A stretch of 64,000 nt of DNA from JAJZEO01 sp964350315 (GTDB taxonomy: Bacteria > Chlamydiota > Chlamydiia > Chlamydiales > 2-12-FULL-49-11), in assembly GCA_964350315.1 (NCBI GenBank), contig CAYGJD010000001.1:62001-126000 (forward strand), read 5' to 3'. The notes beneath the pieces were generated by a model. The model worked only from the letters and a program-made list of their open reading frames with translations. It was not told where the DNA came from and ran no database searches. This document shows, one piece after another, positions 8,736 to 17,687 of this stretch; position 1 is the stretch's first letter; the number at the start of each line of letters is the position of its first letter. Position numbers and translations under genes: made by a program.

Positions 8736-9605
8736 AATAGTTTTAAAGTGAAGTTTAGCAACTTGGGAAAGTTCTGTTTTACCATGTTTCTTTATGAAGT
8801 CTTTTCCTGCTTTTACAACGGCTTTTGAAGCGCCTTTAGGTAATTCCATGTCGTAATGCTTGCCAAGTTTCTCTATTCCTTCAACAAATGCAGCTCTTGC
8901 TAGTATAGACGCTCCTGCAACAATAGGATCGCTTTCCCCTTTATGACGCTGGGTTAGATTGACGTCTAGGTTAAGTTTTTTTACAGCGTTAGCAACGACA
9001 TGTTCTGAGGCAAATTGGTCGATGAGGACATTTTTGCATTTTGTTCCTGTCACGACTGTGTTTATTACGCGTGAGTGTCCCCATGCAAGGAGGGTGTTGA
9101 GATTTTTAAATTTTAGGTAGAGCTCGTTGTACTTAGAAGGGAATATCATAAAAACCTCGTAGTCAAACGATGCTTTGATTTTTTTTGCCAGCTTAAGAAT
9201 GACATTGTCTGTGATCTTCTTTGAGTCTTTAATTCCCATTTCAAGTAGTGTTTCGATTCCTTTCTCATCTGCATAAAGTGCTGCGATACAGAGAGGACCA
9301 AAGACATCGCCCTTTCCTGCTTCGTCGACTCCAATGTGTGGTGTTGAGTCAACTTGCGTGATTGGATGTGAGTATTCAAGTGTTTCAAGAATCTCAGGTT
9401 CCAACACAAAACGGATGAAATCGTCTTTATCTTTTCCTTGAACAACAAGTTTGCCTGATTTGTAATAGGTAATCGACAGCCCTTTTCTTTTTGCAGAAAA
9501 AACAGAGTAGGGAGGGACGGTGATATCTAAACTGTTCTGTTCAGCATAGCTACGAAGTTTATCCCCCTGGTGAGGGTTGATGTTTGTTGTAAAAGTATTA
9601 CTCAT
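8718..9605 (-). CDS. rnhC: Ribonuclease HIII
   Basis: RNase HIII of 295 residues, which cuts the RNA strand of RNA-DNA hybrids. An N-terminal TBP-like substrate-binding domain (residues ~1-80) precedes the catalytic core, which opens with HIGVDEAGKGDVFGPL. The four acidic residues expected in the family are Asp94, Glu95, Asp196 (VLIDQF) and Asp226 (GESDPIVAGASI). It is read divergently from rodZ. This rnhC/rodZ neighbourhood resembles that in Chlamydia. Confidence 0.95.
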   Translation of the reverse strand: MSNTFTTNINPHQGDKLRSYAEQNSLDITVPPYSVFSAKRKGLSITYYKSGKLVVQGKDKDDFIRFVLEPEILETLEYSHPITQVDSTPHIGVDEAGKGDVFGPLCIAALYADEKGIETLLEMGIKDSKKITDNVILKLAKKIKASFDYEVFMIFPSKYNELYLKFKNLNTLLAWGHSRVINTVVTGTKCKNVLIDQFASEHVVANAVKKLNLDVNLTQRHKGESDPIVAGASILARAAFVEGIEKLGKHYDMELPKGASKAVVKAGKDFIKKHGKTELSQVAKLHFKTILEFDV

Positions 9606-9629
9606 AATTGTTGTAGATGATACCAGAAG

Positions 9630-9658
9630 TTGAAGATATTGTGCAATTCCTGCATAAT
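9630..9658 (+). promoter_or_regulatory. Sigma70/sigma66-type promoter for rodZ
   Basis: TTGAAG (-35, 9630-9635) and CATAAT (-10, 9653-9658) are separated by exactly 17 bp. Transcription would start near 9665, about 25 bases before the preferred rodZ ATG at 9690. Its position also argues against the longer upstream reading frame that would start at 9630. Confidence 0.5.
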
Positions 9659-9689
9659 GAATGAGGCTCTCTTAACCAATAGGAATTTT

Positions 9690-10097
9690 ATGGTAGTAGA
9701 TGCAAAAATAGTCGGTGAAACTTTTCGGACAAAGAGGGAAGAATTAAACCTTTCACTTAAGGAAGTTGAAAGTTCTACATCGATACGATCACATTATTTA
9801 GAAGCGATTGAAGAGGGAAGCATCGAAAAATTTCTCTCAACAGTCTACATGTATGGATTCATGCGTCAATATGCAGTTTTTTTAGGACTTGATATTGAAA
9901 TAATGGCAAGAGAACACCCTGAGGTGTTTCGTTTGCCGAATGCAAAACATGAATTTGATTTTGGGATTGGGACTTTAGAAAGAAGACCTGGATCTTCTGG
10001 TGGATTTCGGAACTTATCAAATCTTATGTGGGCAGGCGGCGTAATTGGCGTGTTAATGCTTGCATGGTGGTTTGCTAGAATGCTCGGTGTTATTTAA
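9690..10097 (+). CDS. rodZ: RodZ-like helix-turn-helix membrane protein
   Basis: A 135-residue protein from the ATG at 9690, which has an AGGA ribosome binding site 5 bases upstream. Residues ~8-75 form the Cro/C1-type HTH of RodZ (GETFRTKREELNLSLKEVESSTSIRSHYL split across helices, then FLSTVYMYGFMRQYAVFLGL). A short linker leads to one transmembrane helix near the C-terminus (NLMWAGGVIGVLMLAWWFARM). RodZ links MreB to the membrane and takes part in cell-shape and division control, as in MreB-dependent chlamydial division. The periplasmic domain of longer RodZ proteins is absent. Confidence 0.85.
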   Translation: MVVDAKIVGETFRTKREELNLSLKEVESSTSIRSHYLEAIEEGSIEKFLSTVYMYGFMRQYAVFLGLDIEIMAREHPEVFRLPNAKHEFDFGIGTLERRPGSSGGFRNLSNLMWAGGVIGVLMLAWWFARMLGVI

Positions 10098-10121
10098 AAT
10101 TTAAACGATTAATAAATAATA

Positions 10122-11897
10122 ATGAAAGAACATTTCCAGAACCAACTTGGCGAAGAAAAATCGGCCTATTTGCTTAAACATGCAGATAGTCCGATTAATT
10201 GGCAGGCTTGGGATGAAGAAGCTTTTCGTGATAGCGTAAGACAAGATAAGCCGATTTTTTTATCGATAGGGTATCCAGCTTGTCATTGGTGTCATGTAAT
10301 GCAACAAGAGAGTTTTTCTGACTCAGAAGTTGCTGAAATTTTTAATCGCTCTTTTATTTGTATCAAAATTGATTCTGAAGAATTAGTTACTGTTGATCGA
10401 ACTTATATGAAATTTGCTCAAGCTTTGATGAATGGCAGTGGTGGGTGGCCTCTGAATATTTTTCTTACCCCAGAACGAAAACCTTTTTATGCTGTAACCT
10501 ATTTGCCCAAAAGATCTAGCCAAGGGTTAATGGGAATAATAGAGCTCGGAGAACATATTGAATCTCTCTGGCAAAGTGATGAAAAAGAACTTCTCTATGA
10601 TCATGCCAGTTCTGTTGTTGATTTCTTTCGTGATCAAGCAGTTTATAAGGGAAGTGAGCTTTTTGATGAGGGCGATGTTTATCGTGGAATTGCCACCTTC
10701 TTTGAAAGTACTGATCCGTTATTTGGTGGCATGAAAAATGACCCGAAATTTGTTCTTAACTACGAACTTGAAACGTTGATGAAGTATGGGATAAAGAAAG
10801 AAGAGGGGCGTTGCGAATATTTTGTCAGGTTGACTCTTGATAAAATGAGAGATGGGGGAATTTATGATCAAATTTGTGGCGGATTTGCCCGGTACGCGAT
10901 TGATCCAAAGTGGAAAATACCCCATTTTGAAAAGATGTTAATAGACAATGTTTTGTTGGCGAGTTGTTATCTTGAGGCCTATGTTAACTATGGCGTTGAG
11001 GATTATAAAAAAACAGCGATTGATATCTTAGGTTTTATTGAGCGCGATCTTTACGTAGAGGGAGAAGGATTTCGAAGCAGTATAGATGCAGATCAAGACG
11101 GGATAGAGGGAAAAGAATTTACCTTTAGTCATGAAGAGCTTAGTGAAATTCTTAATGAGGAAGAGTTGAGGGCTGCAGAAAGGCACTTTGGCGTCGATGA
11201 GAAAGGGAACTTTCATGGTAGAAATGTTCTTCAAAGAGCAGATAAAACTCTTTCAGTTGAAAAAATCCATGAAAAAATCTTCGCAAAAAGAGTAGAAAGA
11301 CGCTTGTCATCATTAATAAATGATCGAAAGATGTTAACGAGTTTAAACGTCAATGCAGTGAAAGTTTTTGTTAAGGCGGCGGCTCTTTTGGATGAAAATC
11401 GTTACTTTGTCTTAGCAAAAAAAGTGCTAGATTTTATGAGAGATCACCTTATCAAGAAAGAGGTTGTTTTTAGACGTTATTGTGATGGAGAAGTGAAATA
11501 TGCAGGAGTTCTTGATGATTATGTCGGCGTAATTTCAATGCTGCTTACTTTTTATCATTACACTAAAGAAGGTGATTACCTCTCTCAGGCTGAAAAATAT
11601 TGTCAGATTGTCGAAGAAAATTTTGGTCTTGAAGATGGACCTTATTCAGATGTGCCTGAAAAATTCACCCTCTTTTATACAAGGTTTGATTTGTCAGATA
11701 AAAGAGAGCCTTCTGCAAATAGTATTCAGTTAGCTAATCTATTGGCTCTGTGGGAAATCACAGAAAAAAACCAATATCTTAAACGTGCAGAAGATGTGAT
11801 GAAATGCTTCAAAGTTCATGAAGGTGATGAGATCACTTCGATGCATATGCTGGGTTCGGTAATGGATTTTCTCGAAAAAAAAGAATCGTCTTGTTAA
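10122..11897 (+). CDS. DUF255/YyaL-type thioredoxin-fold protein
   Basis: A 591-residue protein. The N-terminal thioredoxin-like domain begins with SPINWQAWDEEAF and holds the redox motif CHWC (Cys54, Cys57) and GGWPLNIFLTP. The rest is an alpha/alpha-barrel region typical of the YyaL/spermatogenesis-associated protein 20 family, with GGIYDQICGGFARYAIDPKW, IPHFEKMLIDN and IDADQDGIEGKEFTFS. The biochemical role of the family is not settled. It is somewhat shorter than the usual ~650-700 aa. It lies between rodZ and the kinase-like gene, all rightward with short gaps. Confidence 0.85.
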   Translation: MKEHFQNQLGEEKSAYLLKHADSPINWQAWDEEAFRDSVRQDKPIFLSIGYPACHWCHVMQQESFSDSEVAEIFNRSFICIKIDSEELVTVDRTYMKFAQALMNGSGGWPLNIFLTPERKPFYAVTYLPKRSSQGLMGIIELGEHIESLWQSDEKELLYDHASSVVDFFRDQAVYKGSELFDEGDVYRGIATFFESTDPLFGGMKNDPKFVLNYELETLMKYGIKKEEGRCEYFVRLTLDKMRDGGIYDQICGGFARYAIDPKWKIPHFEKMLIDNVLLASCYLEAYVNYGVEDYKKTAIDILGFIERDLYVEGEGFRSSIDADQDGIEGKEFTFSHEELSEILNEEELRAAERHFGVDEKGNFHGRNVLQRADKTLSVEKIHEKIFAKRVERRLSSLINDRKMLTSLNVNAVKVFVKAAALLDENRYFVLAKKVLDFMRDHLIKKEVVFRRYCDGEVKYAGVLDDYVGVISMLLTFYHYTKEGDYLSQAEKYCQIVEENFGLEDGPYSDVPEKFTLFYTRFDLSDKREPSANSIQLANLLALWEITEKNQYLKRAEDVMKCFKVHEGDEITSMHMLGSVMDFLEKKESSC

Positions 11898-11913
11898 ACT
11901 GGAACTCTACATT

Positions 11914-14013
11914 GTGAAAGAGGGGCTAGTTAAGTTGGATAAAGAAACATTAGGCGATTTTCGAATCATTTCTCAAATAGGTAAAGGACCATTAGGTGAT
12001 CTTTATCTTGGTGAACATAAGTTCATGAAAAAACGTTACGCAATTAAGGTTCTACCGAATGAGCTTGTAAGTGTTGATGGTTTTTTAGAGCGTTTTGAAG
12101 CAGAAATAGGCAAAGCCTGTTCCTTAGAACATTTAAATTTAGCTAAAGTTCATACAGTATCTTCTCAAGATGGCGTTTATTACCTCGTTACTGATTATAT
12201 TGCCGATCCCTATGGTGAAAGTGTAAACCTTTCTTCTTATTTAGGAAGTTTGAGTAAAAGGCTTACTGAAGAGGGTGTTTTTGCAATTCTTCGCCAAGTT
12301 GCTTATGCGCTTGATTATATTCATAGTGTTCGCTTTGATGGTAAAACCATGCACCATGGTTCTTTAAAGTTGAACAATATTTTGGTGGGAAAATTTAAGG
12401 AAGATATTCCTCATATTTATCTAACAGATGTTGGTTTGAGTTCTGTTATTGGTTATGGAACAGTCCTAACAAGAACTTTGGTTGCTGTTGCAAAGGCTTT
12501 AGAAATTTCTCCTGAGCTGAATGGATTAGAAATCGAAAAACGTTTTGCGTCTCAAAACTCTGATAAGATAAAGGTGTCAAAGCTTCATCGTTCTTTCTTG
12601 CAAAACTATGCTTTTATGGCCCCAGAACAAAAGCTTGGTGGGGGAAATTCCACAAGTTTAAAAAGCGATGTCTATGCGTTTGGTATTTTGGCATATTTTT
12701 TATTAATGGGTTATTTGCCAGAGGGTTATTTCAAAATGCCTTCGAGTGCCCAACCAGATTTGAAAAGGGATTGGGATCTTTTAATTGAGTCAACTCTTAG
12801 ACAAAATCCAACAGAGAGACCAGACTCTTTAACCGCATTGCTTGAACAAATAGGCAAAAAAGAACTTTCTGATGTTGAGCCAGAGATTAAGCGTGTAGTG
12901 AAAGAGGAAGAAAAAGTTGAACCTCCTGTGAAAAAACAACCGCCCAAGGCTGCTCCTCCAGAGAGGGCTAGTTACGTGCAAAGTAATGTCTTATCTTCTC
13001 TTGAACAACAGCTGACTCAAACAGGTTCTGTGACTCGAGTGAATCCAATTAATAAACCAGAAGTTCCAGCTCCAAAAAAACAGGTTGAAGAGGTTGCGGC
13101 TACTGCTACTAATTTAGTTGAAAATACGGCAACTGCAACAATGGAACAGCCAAAAGAAGAAATGGAGGTTTTGATAAAGCCTTCTGAATTAAAGAAACTT
13201 GAATATGAGCCAGATCCAGGTGCGATATTTCAAGCAGCAAAAGTTGTGGAGCCCTACAGGCCGCAGAAAAAAGAAGTCACGAATATTGAACCAATTATGA
13301 CTGAAATGAGCATTGTGGAGAAAGGTGAATACATGCGCGGCAGCAATGTTGGTGCACGTGATGAGAAGCCGCGCCACAAAGTTGAGATTAATGCTTTCGC
13401 AATTGATATCCATCCTGTAACAAATGAACAATTTGTTCGGTTTCTTGAGGTGATGGGGAGTGAAAAGAATGCAGATAATAATGACATGATTTTACTAAAA
13501 GATTCGCGAATTAAACGCGTTGGCGGAAGATTAATTATTGAATCTGGATATACAAAACATCCTGTTGTTGGTGTTAGCTGGTATGGTGCAGGAGCGTATG
13601 CAAAGTGGATTGGAAAGCGTCTTCCAACAGAAGCTGAGTGGGAGATTGCAGCATCTTGTGGAAAAGATGAAAATGTTTATCCATGTGGAACAACTATTGA
13701 AAGAACACAAGCAAATTATTTCAGTTCAGACACAACTCCTGTAATGAGCTATCCACCAAATGATAATGGCCTATTTGATATTGCTGGCAATGTTTATGAG
13801 TGGTGCGAAGATTGGTATGGGTATAACTATTACGAAACCTCTATACATGAGCCGTTCTGTCCAACAGGCCCTGCTCAAGGTGTGTATCGTGTTTTAAGAG
13901 GTGGATGTTGGAAGAGTTTATCTGAGGATATGCGCTGTTCTTACAGGCATAGAAATAATCCAGGTACTATGAATAGAACTTATGGCTTTAGACTAGCTGC
14001 TGATGTTAAGTAG
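11914..14013 (+). CDS. pkn1: Pkn1-like protein: kinase-fold domain lacking the catalytic Asp, fused to an FGE-sulfatase domain
   Basis: A 699-residue protein with a GTG start. Residues ~14-320 are a Hanks-type kinase fold with the glycine loop IGKGPLGDLYLGE, ATP Lys45 (YAIKVL), a DVG in place of DFG (Asp172) and an APE-like MAPEQKLGG. The HRD motif reads HGS (148-150), so the catalytic Asp is Ser150 while Lys152 and Asn155 remain: a pseudokinase or atypical kinase. A Pro/Lys/Glu-rich linker (~320-460) leads to a C-terminal FGE-sulfatase/SUMF1 domain (~465-699: VTNEQFVRFL, GVSWYGAGAYAKW, RLPTEAEWE, GNVYEWCEDW, YGFRLAAD). From memory, Chlamydia Pkn1 has this architecture. It is probably a regulator or secreted protein. 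Confidence 0.85.
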   Translation: MKEGLVKLDKETLGDFRIISQIGKGPLGDLYLGEHKFMKKRYAIKVLPNELVSVDGFLERFEAEIGKACSLEHLNLAKVHTVSSQDGVYYLVTDYIADPYGESVNLSSYLGSLSKRLTEEGVFAILRQVAYALDYIHSVRFDGKTMHHGSLKLNNILVGKFKEDIPHIYLTDVGLSSVIGYGTVLTRTLVAVAKALEISPELNGLEIEKRFASQNSDKIKVSKLHRSFLQNYAFMAPEQKLGGGNSTSLKSDVYAFGILAYFLLMGYLPEGYFKMPSSAQPDLKRDWDLLIESTLRQNPTERPDSLTALLEQIGKKELSDVEPEIKRVVKEEEKVEPPVKKQPPKAAPPERASYVQSNVLSSLEQQLTQTGSVTRVNPINKPEVPAPKKQVEEVAATATNLVENTATATMEQPKEEMEVLIKPSELKKLEYEPDPGAIFQAAKVVEPYRPQKKEVTNIEPIMTEMSIVEKGEYMRGSNVGARDEKPRHKVEINAFAIDIHPVTNEQFVRFLEVMGSEKNADNNDMILLKDSRIKRVGGRLIIESGYTKHPVVGVSWYGAGAYAKWIGKRLPTEAEWEIAASCGKDENVYPCGTTIERTQANYFSSDTTPVMSYPPNDNGLFDIAGNVYEWCEDWYGYNYYETSIHEPFCPTGPAQGVYRVLRGGCWKSLSEDMRCSYRHRNNPGTMNRTYGFRLAADVK

Positions 14014-14080
14014 GAAAATAGTTCTTATTAGCTGATTCTAAGGGCTGGAATTTAAATTCTATAAACGGTAATCTCTTTTC

Positions 14081-14998
14081 ATGAAATTATTTCTTGCTAA
14101 ACCCCGGGGATTCTGTGCAGGCGTTGATCGAGCGATCGAAACTGTAGAAAGAGCGATCGAATTGTGGGGAGCTCCCATTTGGGTTAAGCACCATATTGTA
14201 CACAATATGCATGTTGTCAGAAGGCTTGAGGACATGGGGGCAATCTTTGTTGAAGATCTGGATGATGTCCCTGAAGGTAAGAGAATTATTTATTCAGCTC
14301 ATGGCGTCTCTCCAGAGGTTCGGGAGCATGCAAAGAGAAGGAATTTAATTGAGATCGATGCAACATGCGGTCTTGTTACGCGTGTTCATTCAGCGGCTAA
14401 AAGATTTGCAGATAAAGGTTATCATATTATTTTAATCGGTCATCGAAATCATGTTGAAGTGATCGGCACTGCAGGAGAAGCTCCAGATAAAACCACTGTT
14501 GTTGAATCAGCTTTAGAGGTTCAGAACCTTACCTTTTCTACAGAGGAAAAATTATTTTATCTCACTCAGACTACGTTAAGTTTAGATGATGTGCAAGAGA
14601 TCAGGGATGCTTTATTGCTCCGCTATCCTCAAATTGAAACTTTACCTACGACATCAATTTGCTATGCAACAACAAATAGACAGATGGCCCTAAAAGAGAT
14701 TGCGTCTCAGGCAAATTTAATTCTTGTAATTGGAGACCCGTCTAGTTCAAATTCAAACCGTCTTCGTGAAGTTGGTGAGAATAGAAAGATCCCTTCTTAT
14801 TTGATTAATTCCGAGGAAGAAATTAACCCTCAGTGGCTTGAAGGGGTAAAAGTTGTTGGTTTAAGTGCAGGTGCTTCAACTCCTGAAGATATTGTTCAAA
14901 AATGTATTGCTAGATTGATGGATCTGGGTGTTGAAACAACAGAAGAAGTTGTTTACACAGAAGAAGATGTTCTTTTCCAACTACCAAAAATGCGCTAG
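14081..14998 (+). CDS. ispH: 4-hydroxy-3-methylbut-2-enyl diphosphate reductase
   Basis: IspH (LytB) of 305 residues, the last enzyme of the MEP isoprenoid pathway, converting HMBPP to IPP and DMAPP with a [4Fe-4S] cluster. The three cluster cysteines are Cys12 (GFCAGVDRAI), Cys96 (DATCGLVTRVH) and Cys194 (TSICYATTNRQ). The substrate-binding HHIVHN, GHRNHVEVIGT, SSNSNRL and GLSAGASTPE segments are all present. The length is normal. It is the last gene of the rightward run from rodZ and converges on the TPR-like gene with a 16-bp gap. Confidence 0.97.
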   Translation: MKLFLAKPRGFCAGVDRAIETVERAIELWGAPIWVKHHIVHNMHVVRRLEDMGAIFVEDLDDVPEGKRIIYSAHGVSPEVREHAKRRNLIEIDATCGLVTRVHSAAKRFADKGYHIILIGHRNHVEVIGTAGEAPDKTTVVESALEVQNLTFSTEEKLFYLTQTTLSLDDVQEIRDALLLRYPQIETLPTTSICYATTNRQMALKEIASQANLILVIGDPSSSNSNRLREVGENRKIPSYLINSEEEINPQWLEGVKVVGLSAGASTPEDIVQKCIARLMDLGVETTEEVVYTEEDVLFQLPKMR

Positions 14999-15014
14999 TA
15001 ATGATCAGCGCGGA

Positions 15015-15662
15015 TTAGATGTTTAAAGCAGATGTTTCTTTCTGGGACTCTTTTTTCCAAAGACTTAGTATAGGGGTTCTTTTTTTCTTATAAATTTTCT
15101 TAGCTAGGAATATCACGCTATGGTGTTTTGGCTGAATGTTAGATGCAAGGAGTAGGTGTCCTTCTGCTCGTTCATTCTCTTTAGAATCAAAGAAATAATG
15201 ACCTAAGACGACATGAAAGGCTCTATAATCTTCAAAATAAAATTCTTCTTTATCGGGATAGAGTTCTTGTAAATCGTATGTCCCTTCAAAAATTTCATCA
15301 ATCTCTCTATTTTTTCTTTGCCTGAGACAAACGTCTGCGTAGTTGACTTTTACGAGGAGATTGTCGGGGTTGTGTTTGTAATTGAATGCGATCGTTTCAT
15401 CAGCTCTTTTGATCTTGTTTCGTTGAATATAGTTGTAAGCCATTAATGATAGAACTTCAGGTACAATTGGGTATCTGATTAAAAAATCAGTCAACTCGTT
15501 AAGAACTTTTTTAGGTTGCGTTTTTGTTTTCTCATGAAGGGTAAGAAAAAAATTTAAATCTTCGGTTGGAATTTTTTGACACTCTGGTGAGAGGCTCTGA
15601 TTCTGAGTCAGTTTAATGGCTTTTTGTGTAAAATTTCCTAATTTTACTTCTTGAATTAGCAT
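15015..15662 (-). CDS. TPR-like repeat protein of unknown function
   Basis: A 215-residue soluble helical protein without a signal peptide. Two or three degenerate tetratricopeptide-like helical pairs can be seen at about 70-170 (VLSLMAYNYIQRNKIKRADETI, LLVKVNYADVCLRQRKN split over the repeats, and FHVVLGHYFFDSKENERAEGHLLLASNIQP). TPR domains bind partner proteins and include type III secretion chaperones, but nothing here identifies a partner. The C-terminus is basic. It is divergent from the APC-USP permease gene, with 55 bp between the starts. Confidence 0.5.
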   Translation of the reverse strand: MLIQEVKLGNFTQKAIKLTQNQSLSPECQKIPTEDLNFFLTLHEKTKTQPKKVLNELTDFLIRYPIVPEVLSLMAYNYIQRNKIKRADETIAFNYKHNPDNLLVKVNYADVCLRQRKNREIDEIFEGTYDLQELYPDKEEFYFEDYRAFHVVLGHYFFDSKENERAEGHLLLASNIQPKHHSVIFLAKKIYKKKRTPILSLWKKESQKETSALNI

Positions 15663-15717
15663 ACAGCCCCTCTTTTTATTGGAATTATAGTCTACTTAAA
15701 GCTATTTATCAAGGTGT

Positions 15718-17685
15718 ATGGGAGAAGAAGGCTCAAGAGAAAAAATTGCTCAGATAGATAAAGGGCAAATGAAGAGAGTTTTAGGTGTATTCGACCTGTT
15801 TTCGGTTGGATATGGCGATCTCGGCTCTTCAATTTATTATGCTTTAGGTATTACAGCACTTTATTCACTAGGTGCTACTCCGATTGCTCTTCTTCTTGCT
15901 GGTGTTGTCTTTGTGTGTACGGCGCTTACGTATGCTGAAATGTCTTCGATTATGTCAGATTCAGGTGGTTCTGCCTCTTATTCAAGGCAAACGTTTAATG
16001 ATTTGATTTCCTTCATTGCTGGTTGGGGACTTCTTCTTGATTACATTGTGACGATTGCAATTTCGGCTTATGCTGTAGCTCCTTATTTATCGTTTTTTCT
16101 GCCTGTTTTGAAAGTGATATGGGTCAAGATCTTATTTACAGTATGTTTGATCGCAGGGTTATTGGGAATAAACATAAAAGGAAGTAAGCACTCTACAAGA
16201 CTTTCTATTGTTTTGACTAGTTTGACTGTGGTGACACAATTATCTATTGTTGTGATAGGTTCTATTGCTTTAGTTCGTTTGCCTGAACTTCTTAAGCATA
16301 TCACAATTGGAGGGGCTGATAAGTTGTGGTCACCTTCTTGGACAGAGTTTTTCCATGGGGTTGCTATGGCCATGGTTGCCTACACAGGGATTGAGTCGAT
16401 GGCTCAACTTTCTGCTGAGGCAAAAAACCCATCAAAGACAGTTCCAAGAGCGATCATGATGGCAATGGGAACGTTGCTTGTTGTTTATTTAGGGATTTCA
16501 GTTGTTGCAATATCAGCACTCACTCCGCAAGCAATATCAACAACTTATTTAGAAGATCCGATTGCAGGAATTGTGCAGGCTCTTCCATACGGTGGTAAAA
16601 TATTAGGCCCATGGGTAGGACTATTAGGAGCTGTAATCTTGATGGTTGCTGCTAACGCTGGTTTGATGGGTGCGTCTAGGCTCTCTTTTAATATGGGAGA
16701 GTTTTTCCAGCTGCCTAGAATGTTCTACAATCTCCATAAAAAATATAGAACTCCTTACATCTCTTTGATGATCTTTGCTTTATTTGCAATTTTAATTGTC
16801 ATTTGGAGTAGGGGACAAATGTCTTTTCTTGCCGATCTGTACAACTTTGGCGCGATGCTTGCTTTTTTCTGTGCACACTTTTCCTTAATCATTCACAGAT
16901 GCAAGTTTCCAGACATGGAAAGACCTTTCCGCGTCCCTTTCAATATCCCTTTTGGCAAATATAGAATTCCGGTTACCGCAATTATTGGAGTGATTTCAAC
17001 GTTTCTTGTGTGGTGCCTTGTTGTTGTGACAAAACCAGATGGTCGTTATTTGGGAATCGCCTGGATAGTGATGGGTCTTATTATGTATTTCATGCATAGA
17101 CGAAGGCATAATATTTCTCCGACCGGTACTGTCAAGATTGAAAAGATTAAGGTAGAAGATTATAAAGAGTCTGTGATCAAAAAGATCTTGTTGCCTACAA
17201 GAGGGCATTTAGCTACTGAAACTGTCATTATTGGATGTGATTTAGCAAAGCTTTATAATGCAGAGATTACGATTGTCCATGTTGTTGAAGTTTCTTATAT
17301 GATGCCAATAAATACACCTCTTTTACAAAGAGAGAGTTATTCTGAAGCTGTTCTAAGCCGAGCTCAAGCAATTGCAGTAGAGAAGAAGGTGAAAGTTTCT
17401 GTGAAAATGGTCCGTTCTCGTTCTGTGATTCGCGCGATTTGTGAAATAGTTGAAAATGAGTCGTTTGATCTATTGATTTTAGGTGCGCGAAAACCTACAT
17501 CTCTTGGACCTGTAACTGAAAAAATTATGCAGCAAGCTAAGTGTCAAGTTTGGGTGTGCCGCTCCAGCTTAAATCAAGCAGAAAAAGCCCCTTCTTCTGG
17601 GTTATTTCATCATAAAAGTCCTGATGCTCAAGATAGTGATTTAGAAGATGAAAATGAAGAAACTCCAACGAATCCCAAGCAATAG
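15718..17685 (+). CDS. APC-family amino-acid permease fused to a universal stress protein (UspA) domain
   Basis: A 655-residue protein. Residues ~20-460 form an APC permease with about 12 membrane helices (opening FDLFSVGYGDLGSSIYYALG; helix 3 GWGLLLDYIVTIAISAYA; AYTGIESMAQLSAEA). The next ~140 residues are a cytosolic UspA domain (IKKILLPTRGHLATETVIIG ... FDLLILGARKPTSLGPVTEKIM ... CQVWVCR), whose GxR-x9-G-like segment may bind nucleotide. A charged tail ends the protein. AAGG lies just upstream of the ATG. The transported substrate is unknown; the USP domain may regulate transport. Confidence 0.85.
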   Translation: MGEEGSREKIAQIDKGQMKRVLGVFDLFSVGYGDLGSSIYYALGITALYSLGATPIALLLAGVVFVCTALTYAEMSSIMSDSGGSASYSRQTFNDLISFIAGWGLLLDYIVTIAISAYAVAPYLSFFLPVLKVIWVKILFTVCLIAGLLGINIKGSKHSTRLSIVLTSLTVVTQLSIVVIGSIALVRLPELLKHITIGGADKLWSPSWTEFFHGVAMAMVAYTGIESMAQLSAEAKNPSKTVPRAIMMAMGTLLVVYLGISVVAISALTPQAISTTYLEDPIAGIVQALPYGGKILGPWVGLLGAVILMVAANAGLMGASRLSFNMGEFFQLPRMFYNLHKKYRTPYISLMIFALFAILIVIWSRGQMSFLADLYNFGAMLAFFCAHFSLIIHRCKFPDMERPFRVPFNIPFGKYRIPVTAIIGVISTFLVWCLVVVTKPDGRYLGIAWIVMGLIMYFMHRRRHNISPTGTVKIEKIKVEDYKESVIKKILLPTRGHLATETVIIGCDLAKLYNAEITIVHVVEVSYMMPINTPLLQRESYSEAVLSRAQAIAVEKKVKVSVKMVRSRSVIRAICEIVENESFDLLILGARKPTSLGPVTEKIMQQAKCQVWVCRSSLNQAEKAPSSGLFHHKSPDAQDSDLEDENEETPTNPKQ

Positions 17686-17687
17686 CT

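Noticed and set aside
9630..10097. Longer RodZ frame starting at 9630
   Set aside because: The upstream start coincides with a promoter -35 element, and the ATG at 9690 has its own ribosome binding site directly before the HTH domain.
14048..14059. GAATTTAAATTC palindrome before ispH as an operator
   Set aside because: It is a short AT-only palindrome of the kind expected by chance in AT-rich intergenic DNA, without supporting promoter elements.
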